From: Lysobacterales bacterium UBA2790
GTDB lineage: Bacteria; Pseudomonadota; Gammaproteobacteria; Xanthomonadales; Xanthomonadaceae
Reading direction: 5' to 3'
DNA: 6,025 bases
Assembly: GCA_002352135.1 (NCBI GenBank)
Contig: DEHW01000036.1
Location: 1-6,025 of the forward strand
Part shown: one piece after another, positions 1-5,397 of the stretch
How the letters are laid out: every line of letters begins with the position of its first letter
Numbering within the stretch: the first letter of the stretch is position 1
Notes under the pieces: model-generated
Databases searched by the model: none
Told to the model about the DNA's origin: nothing
What the model saw: the letters and a program-made list of their open reading frames with translations, nothing else
Made by a program: the position numbers and the translations under genes

Positions 1-1
1 G

Positions 2-622
2 CTGTTTCTCGACGAAATCGGCGACATGCCGCTCACCTTGCAAGCGCGCCTGCTGCGCGTGCTGCAAGAACGCGCGGTGCAACCACTCGGGGGTGGCAAA
101 CCGGTGCCGGTGGATTTCGTGCTGGTCTGCGCCACTCATCGCGATCTGGACGCCGCCGTCGAACGCGGCGAATTCCGGGCCGACCTGTTCTATCGCATCA
201 ATCAGCACGAAGTGCATCTGCCTCGCGTGGCTGACTATCCCGACCGCCAAGCCCTGATCGCGCAGCTCTGGAGCGGACTGGGCAATCCCCCCGAAGACCT
301 GTCGGCCGATCTGCACTCCGCGCTGGCTGCCTATCATTGGCCGGGCAATTTGCGCCAGCTGGTCAGTGTGTTGCGGGGATTGGCAGTGCTGTGCGCGCAC
401 GGCGAAGTCCCCGGCATTGACGACCTGCCGCGCTACTGTCGCGGTCCAAGCGCCGCGGACAAACCGCACGCCACCAGCATGCCTGCGGGCTCGATTCGCC
501 ACAGCACCGAGCAACTGATCCAGGATACCCTCGCCCGCCACGACGGCAATATGAGCGCCGCCGCGCGCGCCCTGGGTGTCAGCCGCTCCACCTTGTATCG
601 ACGCCTGCAGGCCGGTGATTGA
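2..622 (+). CDS. Sigma-54-dependent Fis-family transcriptional regulator, C-terminal part (5' end outside window)
   Basis: This is the back half of a bacterial enhancer-binding protein, an AAA+ ATPase that remodels sigma-54 RNA polymerase at -24/-12 promoters. The frame is open from base 2, so the ATG at 26 is internal. In order it shows the Walker B strand LFLDEIGDMPL (2-34), the sensor I segment VCATHRDL, the arginine-finger segment FRADLFYRI (173-199), the sensor II segment WPGNLRQL (338-361) and a Fis-type helix-turn-helix, NMSAAARALGVSRSTLYRRL (548-607), at the very C-terminus. The Walker A and GAFTGA loop, and any N-terminal sensor domain, lie upstream of the window, so the signal sensed cannot be read. 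One oddity: after the arginine finger most family members have a LPPLRER-like stretch, while here it reads LPRVADYPDR. The layout recalls the AcoR/DhaR branch, but that subgroup is a guess. The family call is secure; the target genes are unknown. Confidence 0.93.
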   Translation: MFLDEIGDMPLTLQARLLRVLQERAVQPLGGGKPVPVDFVLVCATHRDLDAAVERGEFRADLFYRINQHEVHLPRVADYPDRQALIAQLWSGLGNPPEDLSADLHSALAAYHWPGNLRQLVSVLRGLAVLCAHGEVPGIDDLPRYCRGPSAADKPHATSMPAGSIRHSTEQLIQDTLARHDGNMSAAARALGVSRSTLYRRLQAGD

Positions 623-667
623 TCCAGCCATTCTCCACTTCGCCCTTGCCGGTGACACGAGCCGCCT

Positions 668-699
668 TCGAAATTCGTTGCCTGCCTTACGAATTTCGA
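668..699. promoter_or_regulatory. 11-bp perfect inverted repeat in the leader of the beta-helix gene (operator or hairpin)
   Basis: The left arm TCGAAATTCGT (668-678) and right arm ACGAATTTCGA (689-699) are exact reverse complements around a 10-base spacer. Each arm also contains a 9-bp self-dyad, CGAAATTCG (669-677) and CGAATTTCG (690-698). Their start-to-start distance is 21 bp, about two turns of B-DNA. The element ends 10 bases before the ATG at 710, and its last two bases are part of the GAGG ribosome binding site. It could be a tandem operator for a dimeric repressor, an mRNA hairpin that limits ribosome access, or the transcript end of the upstream regulator. It lacks the run of T expected of an intrinsic terminator. 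The repeat is seen directly; its function is inferred. Confidence 0.6.
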
Positions 700-701
700 G
701 G
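698..701 (+). promoter_or_regulatory. Ribosome binding site GAGG for the beta-helix gene
   Basis: GAGG lies 8 bases before the ATG at 710, which is a normal spacing and supports that start. The first two bases also belong to the right arm of the inverted repeat 668-699. Folding of the leader would therefore place the site at the base of a stem. Confidence 0.55.
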
Positions 702-709
702 ATCGCACC

Positions 710-2170
710 ATGCATCGCTTTCCGTTCAGCGCCGCCTCCATCAAACACCTTGCAAGCCGTAGCGGCAAGGCCATCGCGCTTTGCGGCCTAGTTGCCATCG
801 CTGACTGCCGCGCCGCAACGGTTCTGGTCACCAATCTCAATGACGCGGGGGTCGGCTCGCTGCGAGCGGCCATCAGCAGTCTGCCGGTCGATCAGGACAA
901 CACGATCCAGATCACCAGCCCTTTCGGCGTATTGACCCTGCAATCCTCGCTGCCAAGCTTGCGCGGGACACACGTCACGATCAGCGGCAACTTCGTGATC
1001 ATCGACGGCAATGCGCAATTCAGCATCTTCACCAGTGACTCGCCCGTGGACCTGCAGAACATTGGCCTGCGCAATGGCGCAGGAAGCGGTACAAGCGGCT
1101 GCATCGTATTTCGCAACGGCGGCAGTCTGGAACGCGTTCAGGTCACCGATTGCCGTGGCGGGGCCACCTCGTCCAACGGCTACGGCGGCGGCGCCACGCT
1201 AACCGGCAACGTCACGGTGCGACTCAGCTATTTCGCCAACAACCTTGCCAAGGGCACAGGCAGCGGTGGCAATCAGGCCGGAGGCGGGCTCTACCACGGC
1301 AATGGCAGTCTGCTGATTGAAGACAGCACGTTCGAAAACAACCGTGTCGAGGTCGGCAGCAGTCAGTTCTCGGATGGCGGTGCCATCTACACCTATGCCA
1401 GCAGCGCCGAACTGCGCCTGGTTCGCGTCATCAACAACCACACGCTGGGTACCGAGGCCAGCGGCGGTGGCCTGTACTGCGCGCAGAACAGCCAGTGCGT
1501 CATTGACCGGTCCTATTTCGGCAACAACAGCAGCCAGAACGCTGGCGGCGCGATTACCGCCCAGCAAGCCAGTCTGTCGCTGACCAACACTACCCTGTAC
1601 GGCAACGAATCCGCCATTGGCGGCGGCATATTCCAGTACGCCGAATCCAGCGCCCGCACGCTGTCCCTGGTCAACAACACGTTCAAGCACAACACCACGC
1701 TGTCGATCGGCTATGGCCGCCAAGGCGGGCATCTGATGGTGAACGGCGCACCGACGGTGAACCGGTTTGCCAACAACGCCTTTGCCGAAGTGCGTGACGC
1801 CGGAACCGCCTGCTATTTCTTCAGCAGCGCCTTGCAATTCGCGGGCGACGGTTTCAATCGGACGATTGACAGCAGTTGCGCCAACCTCATGCAATCCAGC
1901 AGCAACGCACTGCTTGCGCCTGCTGATTTTGGTCTGGGCACACCGCTGTTCAGCGGCTATGTTGAAACGATCATTCCGCAGCGCCAAAGCGCGTTGATCA
2001 ATGCGGGAAGCCCCTCCGATGTCGCCGGAAGCAGTCCCGATCGCTGTCCTGCCATCGATGCGCGCAATACGCCGCGCCCGCATGTCGGCTTCTTCGGCGG
2101 CGAACTTCGCTGCGATGTCGGCGCCATCGAGTTCACGGAGGCTCTGTTCCGCAACGGCTTCGAGAACTGA
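710..2170 (+). CDS. Secreted right-handed beta-helix protein with choice-of-anchor Q-like region and FRNGFE tail
   Basis: This is a predicted exported structural or surface protein of 486 residues; no enzymatic motif is recognised. Residues 1-36 look like a long signal peptide: basic n-region with K12, R17 and K20, hydrophobic AIALCGLVAIA, then a likely cut near RAA-TVL. Next comes VTNLNDAGVGSLRAAI (40-55), the 'NDxGxGSLRxAI' opening common in bacterial beta-helix surface proteins. Between about 158 and 330 there are six coils with GG-[AG]-[ILT] starts and F-x-x-N or S-x-F-x-N-N ends (for example GGGLYHGNGS...STFENN), at intervals of 22-32 residues, as in Pmp-like and parallel beta-helix repeats. 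Residues 446-474 (CPAIDARNTPRP...CDVGAIEF) match the choice-of-anchor Q pattern. The protein ends EALFRNGFEN; nearly the same tail ends the minus-strand protein at 3095-4711. Eight cysteines in the mature part (131, 148, 257, 263, 368, 390, 446, 468) are spaced as four neighbouring pairs, which fits disulfides in an exported protein. Carbohydrate binding or adhesion are possible roles but unproven. Confidence 0.88.
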   Translation: MHRFPFSAASIKHLASRSGKAIALCGLVAIADCRAATVLVTNLNDAGVGSLRAAISSLPVDQDNTIQITSPFGVLTLQSSLPSLRGTHVTISGNFVIIDGNAQFSIFTSDSPVDLQNIGLRNGAGSGTSGCIVFRNGGSLERVQVTDCRGGATSSNGYGGGATLTGNVTVRLSYFANNLAKGTGSGGNQAGGGLYHGNGSLLIEDSTFENNRVEVGSSQFSDGGAIYTYASSAELRLVRVINNHTLGTEASGGGLYCAQNSQCVIDRSYFGNNSSQNAGGAITAQQASLSLTNTTLYGNESAIGGGIFQYAESSARTLSLVNNTFKHNTTLSIGYGRQGGHLMVNGAPTVNRFANNAFAEVRDAGTACYFFSSALQFAGDGFNRTIDSSCANLMQSSSNALLAPADFGLGTPLFSGYVETIIPQRQSALINAGSPSDVAGSSPDRCPAIDARNTPRPHVGFFGGELRCDVGAIEFTEALFRNGFEN

Positions 2171-2189
2171 GCACCGCAACAACATCCAC

Positions 2190-2213
2190 CACTCGCCAAA
2201 CACTGGACGAGTG
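2190..2213. terminator. Hairpin after the beta-helix gene, possible terminator
   Basis: CACTCGCCA (2190-2198) pairs with TGG (2204-2206) and CGAGTG (2208-2213) around the loop AACAC, with one bulged A at 2207. This gives a nine-pair stem that begins 19 bases after the stop codon. No T-run follows, so it is not a classical intrinsic terminator. It may protect the 3' end or assist Rho-dependent ending. A smaller GCAG-CCG-CTGC hairpin follows at 2221-2231. Confidence 0.4.
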
Positions 2214-2273
2214 CGATCCTGCAGCCGCTGCGGACTCCCGGCGATAATGCCGCGCATTCATTGTCTGACATGC

Positions 2274-2279
2274 AGGAAA
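2274..2279 (+). promoter_or_regulatory. Ribosome binding site AGGAAA that fixes the GTG start of tpm
   Basis: AGGAAA sits 7 bases before the GTG at 2287. The nearby ATG at 2270 is in another frame and precedes this site. The GTG start also places the FWHARWQ segment at residues 5-11, as in other bacterial thiopurine methyltransferases. Confidence 0.6.
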
Positions 2280-2286
2280 CCAAGCC

Positions 2287-2916
2287 GTGGAACCCGACTT
2301 CTGGCACGCCCGCTGGCAACAGCGTCAGATTGGCTTTCACCAAGCCGACATCCACCCATTGCTGCGTCAGTTCTGGGCCACGTTGAATCTGCCCGCCGAC
2401 AGCGAGGTCCTGGTCCCGCTGTGCGGCAAGAGCAAGGACATGCTCTGGCTGCACCAGCAAGGCCATGCCGTACTCGGCGTCGAGCTGTCCGAGATCGCCC
2501 TGCGCGAGTTTGTTGATGAGCATCAACTCAGCGCCGCACCGGTACAGCACGACCACTACTGCGGCTACGACCTCGCCGACATGACCCTGCTATGCGGCGA
2601 CTTTTTTCATCTCAGCGCGGCGGATTGCGCGGAGGTACGTGCCGTCTACGACCGCGCCGCCCTCGTCGCCCTACCACCGGAGATGCGCCAGCGCTATGTC
2701 GAACACATGCTGACCGTCCTGCCCAGCGGCTGCCAACTACTGCTGATCAGCATGGAATCTGCAGAACTCGGTGATCGTGGCCCGCCCTTCATGGTGAACG
2801 AGGCAGAGATTCGCGAACACTTCCGCCGAGCCAGCACGATTGAACTGCTGCACACACACGCCACGGATCTGCGCGGCGTGCCGATGGATGAAAAGGTTTA
2901 TCGGGTGCAACTCTAG
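2287..2916 (+). CDS. tpm: Thiopurine S-methyltransferase (GTG start)
   Basis: This is a cytosolic class I methyltransferase that moves the methyl group of S-adenosylmethionine to sulfur. In bacteria, members of this family also methylate selenium and tellurium compounds and confer tolerance by volatilisation. The 209 residues are close to, though slightly shorter than, the usual 215-220. Visible signatures are the N-terminal FWHARWQQRQIGFHQ (5-19), the SAM-binding strand and loop VLVPLCGKSKDMLWL (41-55), the acidic end of strand 2 in GVELSE (64-69), CGDFF (103-107), the family signature YDRAALVALPPEMRQRY (121-137), and GPPFMVNEAEI (165-175) near the active site. The stop is TAG. It lies 116 bases after the beta-helix gene on the same strand, with a hairpin between them, so independent expression is likely. 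Other class I methyltransferases are ruled out by the N-terminal and PLCGKS signatures. Confidence 0.95.
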   Translation: MEPDFWHARWQQRQIGFHQADIHPLLRQFWATLNLPADSEVLVPLCGKSKDMLWLHQQGHAVLGVELSEIALREFVDEHQLSAAPVQHDHYCGYDLADMTLLCGDFFHLSAADCAEVRAVYDRAALVALPPEMRQRYVEHMLTVLPSGCQLLLISMESAELGDRGPPFMVNEAEIREHFRRASTIELLHTHATDLRGVPMDEKVYRVQL

Positions 2917-2922
2917 GAGTCG

Positions 2923-2940
2923 GCTGAGCGCGACCTCAGC
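2923..2940. terminator. Hairpin 6 bases after the tpm stop
   Basis: GCTGAG (2923-2928) and CTCAGC (2935-2940) are exact reverse complements around the loop CGCGAC. The position directly after the tpm stop codon fits a transcript end, but no T-run follows. The call as a terminator is tentative. Confidence 0.4.
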
Positions 2941-2990
2941 GGCACAGCCTTCACTCGCGCGCTGCCCGTTCCCAAAGCCCTGTTCACCCT

Positions 2991-3025
2991 CCAGCGCTGA
3001 CCGGGAGTGTGCCAGTCAGCGCTGG
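2991..3025. terminator. 11-bp perfect inverted repeat between convergent genes, possible bidirectional terminator
   Basis: CCAGCGCTGAC (2991-3001) and GTCAGCGCTGG (3015-3025) are exact reverse complements with a 13-base spacer. The stem is GC-rich and symmetric, and it lies about midway between the convergent tpm and triple-module genes. It could stop or shield transcripts from both sides. T-runs are absent on both strands. Part of the right-arm complement, GCGCTGAC, occurs again at 3088-3095 next to the stop of the minus-strand gene. Confidence 0.5.
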
Positions 3026-3034
3026 CGCGCCGAG

Positions 3035-3053
3035 GGGAACACCAGAGGTTCCC
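3035..3053. terminator. Hairpin downstream of the minus-strand triple-module gene
   Basis: GGGAAC (3035-3040) and GTTCCC (3048-3053) pair around a 7-base loop. On the minus strand this is the first stem met, 41 bases after the stop codon at 3095-3097. No T-run follows on the minus strand, so it is only a candidate 3' structure. Confidence 0.35.
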
Positions 3054-3094
3054 ATCAGCACGCCTGCGATCTGTCTTCCCACCTATCGCGCTGA

Positions 3095-4711
3095 CTACTC
3101 GAAGCCGTTCCGGAACATTGCTTCCGGGCGGCGAATGTAGACGGTTCCGACCAACTGACGTCCGTTGAACAGGTTGCCGGTAGACGTGAAGGGAACAGTG
3201 CGCGCCTCGCCTGTAGTGATTTGCACGCCACTCGCTTCGAAACTGCCGACACTGCCTGAACCGGAACCACGATAGTTCGGCCCCGCATCGACAAAAACCA
3301 AGGCGATTCCGCGGGTTTGACCTGTGGTCAAACTGATGTCGGGAACAATGAAGGGCAACGAAAGCTCGCCCGTCGCCGCCTGCGTGACCGTGGCCGTCGT
3401 ATGTAAGGTCCAGCCAGCGCTGCTGCTGCCCGGTCCGCTGGCCAAGGTGCCACCCAATGCGGTGCCGTTACGTGTGAACACCTGGACCTGGAACGTGCTG
3501 TCGGCTGGCGCACTGGAGGCCACACGAAATCCTCGGATCACGGCATCCGAGGGACCGACCACATCAAGAAACTGACCGGTACCCGCGTTGTTGCCATTGT
3601 CCGATGGCCCAGGATGGGCTGGCAGTTGCTGACCCATCGGTCTCCAGACAAGCGATCCCACCAACGCCCGCGAGGAAAACACCTCAGACACCGCGCTGAA
3701 CGGTACCGCCAAGGCATCACCGGTGGTGAGTGTCAAGGTGGCATTGCCATAGGTTTCGAAGGGCGGGCTGCCGATGCCGAAGTACGCTGGCTGGACTCCC
3801 CGATAGACCAGTCCAACGCCCACTGTTTGGCCAGGTGGTACGCCAATAGATGGCAGGTTGAGCGGCAGGGTGTTTTCGCCAACCGCCTGCACGGCGGGCA
3901 CCGTACCCCTGAACTGCCAACCTGCCGTGGAAGTCGCTGGCCCGGAACCAAACACGTTGCCGAGTGCCGTGCCGCTGCGGGTGTAGACATCGATCTCAAA
4001 CGACGTGCCAGGCGTTGCCTCGGTGGCGGTGCTCAATCCCTCCAGCACAGCCCCGGTGTTCGATTGCAGATTGAAGAACATCCCCGAATCGACGAGGCCG
4101 AAATTGTTGGTGGGACCCACATTGGCCGGCATCACGGGGCTCGCCGGCCGGTAGAGAACGCTACCCACAAGCGTGCGGGAAGAAAAGAAGTCACCGCCTG
4201 TCGTGAACGGAACGCTGCGGACATCGCCACTGCGCAGCGTCAGATTGGCGTTACTGAAAGTCTGTATCGGCGGTGTGCCCGTACCCACGTACCTAGCCGT
4301 GGTCCCGGGCTGAAAACGCACAGCCATACCGACGACTTGGCCCGCACCGATGGCAACCGGCGTGATGTGGATAGGCAGTGAAATCTCACCCGCACCCTGG
4401 GTTACCGTGTACGACCCCAGATTGGTCCAACCATCCAACGAACTGCCCGGCCCGGTATTCACGGGACCGCCAAGCGCGGTCCCCGGACGGCTGTAGATCG
4501 TGACCTGATACGTGCTGCCCGGCGCGACCGTGCTCGCCGTCGTCAATCCGGTCACCACCAGATCGGTCGCCGCCTCCAAGTCGAAAAGCAGGGCTGCACC
4601 AACGCTGGTACCGTTGTCGCTTGGCCCCGCATTGGCGTTGAGAGTGGCTGAGGTTTGCGCCAATCCTAGACCTGCCCACAGCATGCCCAATGCAAGAATG
4701 AGTAATCGCAT
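3095..4711 (-). CDS. Secreted protein of three tandem ~170-residue modules with FRNGFE tail, unknown function
   Basis: This 538-residue protein is of a family I cannot name. The start at 4711 is chosen because AGGAG lies 6 bases ahead of it and MRLLILALGMLWAGLGLA is a clean signal peptide with a likely cut before Q19. A frame start at 4738 would add nine residues in front of the signal and has no ribosome binding site. The mature protein is three repeats (about 29-190, 199-358, 368-529) with a period of 169-170 residues. Each shows, in order, GP[ST][DN]N, [VI]x[TS]R-x-GTALG, GP, a GW pair, [GA]E[NIL][ST]LP, GQ[TV], [TS]GD or TGE, VPF, then FSSR or FNGR and LVGS/T. The pattern suggests extracellular beta-sandwich domains, rich in Gly, Thr and Ser and lacking cysteine. 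I recall similar 'YT[RK]xGT...GW...TLTTG...R.W.G' domains in secreted proteins of other phyla, but this is memory, not a search. The tail EAMFRNGFE follows the third repeat directly and matches that of the beta-helix protein. Surface or adhesin-like roles are inference. Confidence 0.85.
   Translation of the reverse strand: MRLLILALGMLWAGLGLAQTSATLNANAGPSDNGTSVGAALLFDLEAATDLVVTGLTTASTVAPGSTYQVTIYSRPGTALGGPVNTGPGSSLDGWTNLGSYTVTQGAGEISLPIHITPVAIGAGQVVGMAVRFQPGTTARYVGTGTPPIQTFSNANLTLRSGDVRSVPFTTGGDFFSSRTLVGSVLYRPASPVMPANVGPTNNFGLVDSGMFFNLQSNTGAVLEGLSTATEATPGTSFEIDVYTRSGTALGNVFGSGPATSTAGWQFRGTVPAVQAVGENTLPLNLPSIGVPPGQTVGVGLVYRGVQPAYFGIGSPPFETYGNATLTLTTGDALAVPFSAVSEVFSSRALVGSLVWRPMGQQLPAHPGPSDNGNNAGTGQFLDVVGPSDAVIRGFRVASSAPADSTFQVQVFTRNGTALGGTLASGPGSSSAGWTLHTTATVTQAATGELSLPFIVPDISLTTGQTRGIALVFVDAGPNYRGSGSGSVGSFEASGVQITTGEARTVPFTSTGNLFNGRQLVGTVYIRRPEAMFRNGFE
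3125..3610 (-). repeat. Module 3 of the triple-module protein (residues 368-529)
   Basis: It begins GPSDNG and contains VFTRNGTALGG, GPGSSSAGW, TGELSLPF, GQTRG, TTGEARTVPF and FNGRQLVGTV. It is the most divergent copy at the end, with FNGR replacing FSSR, and YIRRP replaces the WRP or YRP that closes the other copies. Confidence 0.8.
3638..4117 (-). repeat. Module 2 of the triple-module protein (residues 199-358)
   Basis: It begins GPTNN and contains VYTRSGTALG, GPATSTAGW, GENTLPL, GQTVGVGLVY, NATLTLTTGDALAVPF, FSSRALVGSL and WRP. Confidence 0.8.
4142..4627 (-). repeat. Module 1 of the triple-module protein (residues 29-190)
   Basis: It begins GPSDNG directly after the signal peptide and a short linker. 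It contains IYSRPGTALGG, GPGSSLDGW, GEISLPI, GQVVGMAV, NANLTLRSGDVRSVPF, FSSRTLVGSV and YRP. The three copies are clearly related in protein but well diverged, so the triplication is not recent. Confidence 0.8.
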
Positions 4712-4717
4712 ATCTTT

Positions 4718-4722
4718 CTCCT
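4718..4722 (-). promoter_or_regulatory. Ribosome binding site AGGAG that sets the start of the triple-module gene
   Basis: On the minus strand AGGAG lies 6 bases before the ATG at 4709-4711. It is the strongest such site in the window and decides for the shorter start over the ATG at 4738. Confidence 0.75.
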
Positions 4723-4743
4723 GCGCCGATAAGTTCATTCGTC

Positions 4744-4760
4744 CGATACGTTACGCATCG
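4744..4760. promoter_or_regulatory. 17-bp imperfect dyad upstream of the triple-module gene
   Basis: CGATACGTTACGCATCG is a palindrome in 7 of 8 pairs around the central T at 4752. It lies 33-49 bases before the start at 4711, where a promoter or operator is expected, and next to the 9-bp direct repeats at 4763-4795. The CCGATA at its left edge (4743-4748) recurs 17 bases away at 4726-4731. A role as a repressor or activator site is inferred. Confidence 0.4.
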
Positions 4761-4762
4761 CC

Positions 4763-4795
4763 CAAACGAGACAAACGAGACAAACGAGACAAACG
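4763..4795. repeat. 9-bp tandem direct repeat, just over 3.5 copies
   Basis: The unit AAACGAGAC occurs three times without change (4764-4772, 4773-4781, 4782-4790), followed by the partial copy AAACG. On the minus strand the unit reads GTCTCGTTT. The array lies 52-84 bases upstream of the triple-module gene and after the stop of the small membrane protein gene, so it is non-coding in the annotation given here. It may be a simple slippage repeat that varies between strains, or a set of phased binding sites; with 9-bp spacing the copies would rotate around the helix. Only the repeat itself is seen. Confidence 0.9.
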
Positions 4796-4884
4796 CCGCG
4801 ATCCGGCAAACGGAGCGAACTCAAACCCGCTTGGCACCGTCAAAGCACGCCCGCTAATGCTTGGCATCACCTGCAACGCCCGCC

Positions 4885-5157
4885 TCACTGCCAATGTGGA
4901 TTCGTCAACCACAACATCCCCACGAACAGCGCTGCCAGCAAGCAGGGCAAGGCCGAGAGGGACAGCACCAGCAGTGCCAACACCCATCGCGAACGACGAA
5001 ACAGCAGCCAACCGCCGAACACGCTGAGACTCAGCATGCCAAGCAAGGCGATCCAGAGCACGATATTGAACTCGGACACCGAACCGTCGGCCAATCCGAC
5101 CAGAAAGAAGCCAAGCGCCACCAAGGTAGTCAGCGCGGAACACACCAAGAGCACCAA
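4885..5157 (-). CDS. Small hydrophobic membrane protein, three predicted TM helices, non-ATG start
   Basis: I do not recognise a family. The 90-residue reading from a TTG at 5157 has three hydrophobic stretches, about 2-22, 30-53 and 57-85. A short acidic loop (ADGSVSEF) separates the first two and RRSR separates the last two, so the positive charges probably face the cytoplasm. Composition is typical of a real inner-membrane protein and unlike the Arg/Ala-rich antisense frames around it. The start is uncertain: there is no ATG in the frame before the stop at 5200-5202, and GTG at 5154 or 5145 would also serve. No well-spaced ribosome binding site precedes any of them. A run of five T at 5156-5160 lies at the suspected start; one extra base there would join the frame to a GTG at 5174. 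It precedes the triple-module gene on the same strand by 173 bases and is divergent from the DUF1569 gene. Confidence 0.6.
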   Translation of the reverse strand: MVLLVCSALTTLVALGFFLVGLADGSVSEFNIVLWIALLGMLSLSVFGGWLLFRRSRWVLALLVLSLSALPCLLAALFVGMLWLTNPHWQ

Positions 5158-5397
5158 AAACAGGCGATGACCACCTTTATCCGGTCGCAGCGCTCGCCGT
5201 CATCGAACCACCTCCGGCCCAGGATTCCGCACACAGCATCCCACCAAACCCCAGTGCAGGCAATGGGATCACAACGCACCGCGAGCCATGCACCGCCGAC
5301 TCGCTATCAGGACGCCATTGATCTCCTGCCCCAGCCAGATTGCATACTCCGCAACCCACGCGTCGGCGCACGCCAGCGCGGTTCACAACGATCCCTG
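5158..5397. other. Divergent intergenic region, no convincing element
   Basis: About 240 bases separate the small membrane protein gene from the DUF1569 gene, so promoters for both should lie here. The best sigma-70-like pair on the plus strand is TTGATC (5318-5323) with CATACT (5343-5348), each four of six matches with a long 19-base spacer, which is too weak to call. The stretch stays open on the plus strand, but its Gln/His-rich reading is what antisense of a membrane gene and GC-rich spacer would give. Confidence 0.5.

Noticed and set aside
611..655. 8-bp direct repeat GCCGGTGA at 611-618 and 648-655
   Set aside because: Short, partly inside the regulator coding end, and expected by chance in GC-rich sequence.
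668..699. Inverted repeat as the binding site of the adjacent sigma-54 activator
   Set aside because: Enhancer sites of this family normally lie about 100 bases upstream of a -24/-12 promoter, but this repeat is against the start codon and no such promoter is visible downstream of it.
433..873. Minus-strand frame of 146 codons across the regulator end and the next leader
   Set aside because: Antisense to the Fis helix-turn-helix and the beta-helix signal peptide, with no motif.
2243..2248. GATAAT as a -10 box before tpm
   Set aside because: Five of six matches and a plausible distance to the start, but no -35 hexamer at 16-18 bases; too weak to annotate.
1199..2257. Minus-strand open frame of 352 codons opposite the beta-helix gene
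   Set aside because: Arg/Ala/Val-rich reading without recognisable motifs, fully antisense to a well-supported gene; typical of antisense frames in GC-rich DNA.
3614..4381. Plus-strand open frame of 255 codons opposite the triple-module gene
   Set aside because: Arg/His-rich, no motifs, antisense to a protein whose three repeats and signal peptide are convincing.
4831..4848. Sigma-54-like TTGGCACC-N6-AAGCA with the GG-N10-GC spacing on the plus strand
   Set aside because: The -12 half is AAGC instead of TTGC, and no plus-strand gene begins until 5398, so it is most likely chance.
4751..5143. Minus-strand frame of 130 codons ending in repeated S-R-L tripeptides
   Set aside because: The S-R-L run is only the 9-bp DNA repeat read in frame; the overlapping membrane protein frame has far better protein character.
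4861..5397. N-terminal extension of the DUF1569 frame to a 379-residue protein
   Set aside because: The added part is Gln/His/Ser-rich, antisense to the membrane protein gene, and would place the Tat signal inside the protein.
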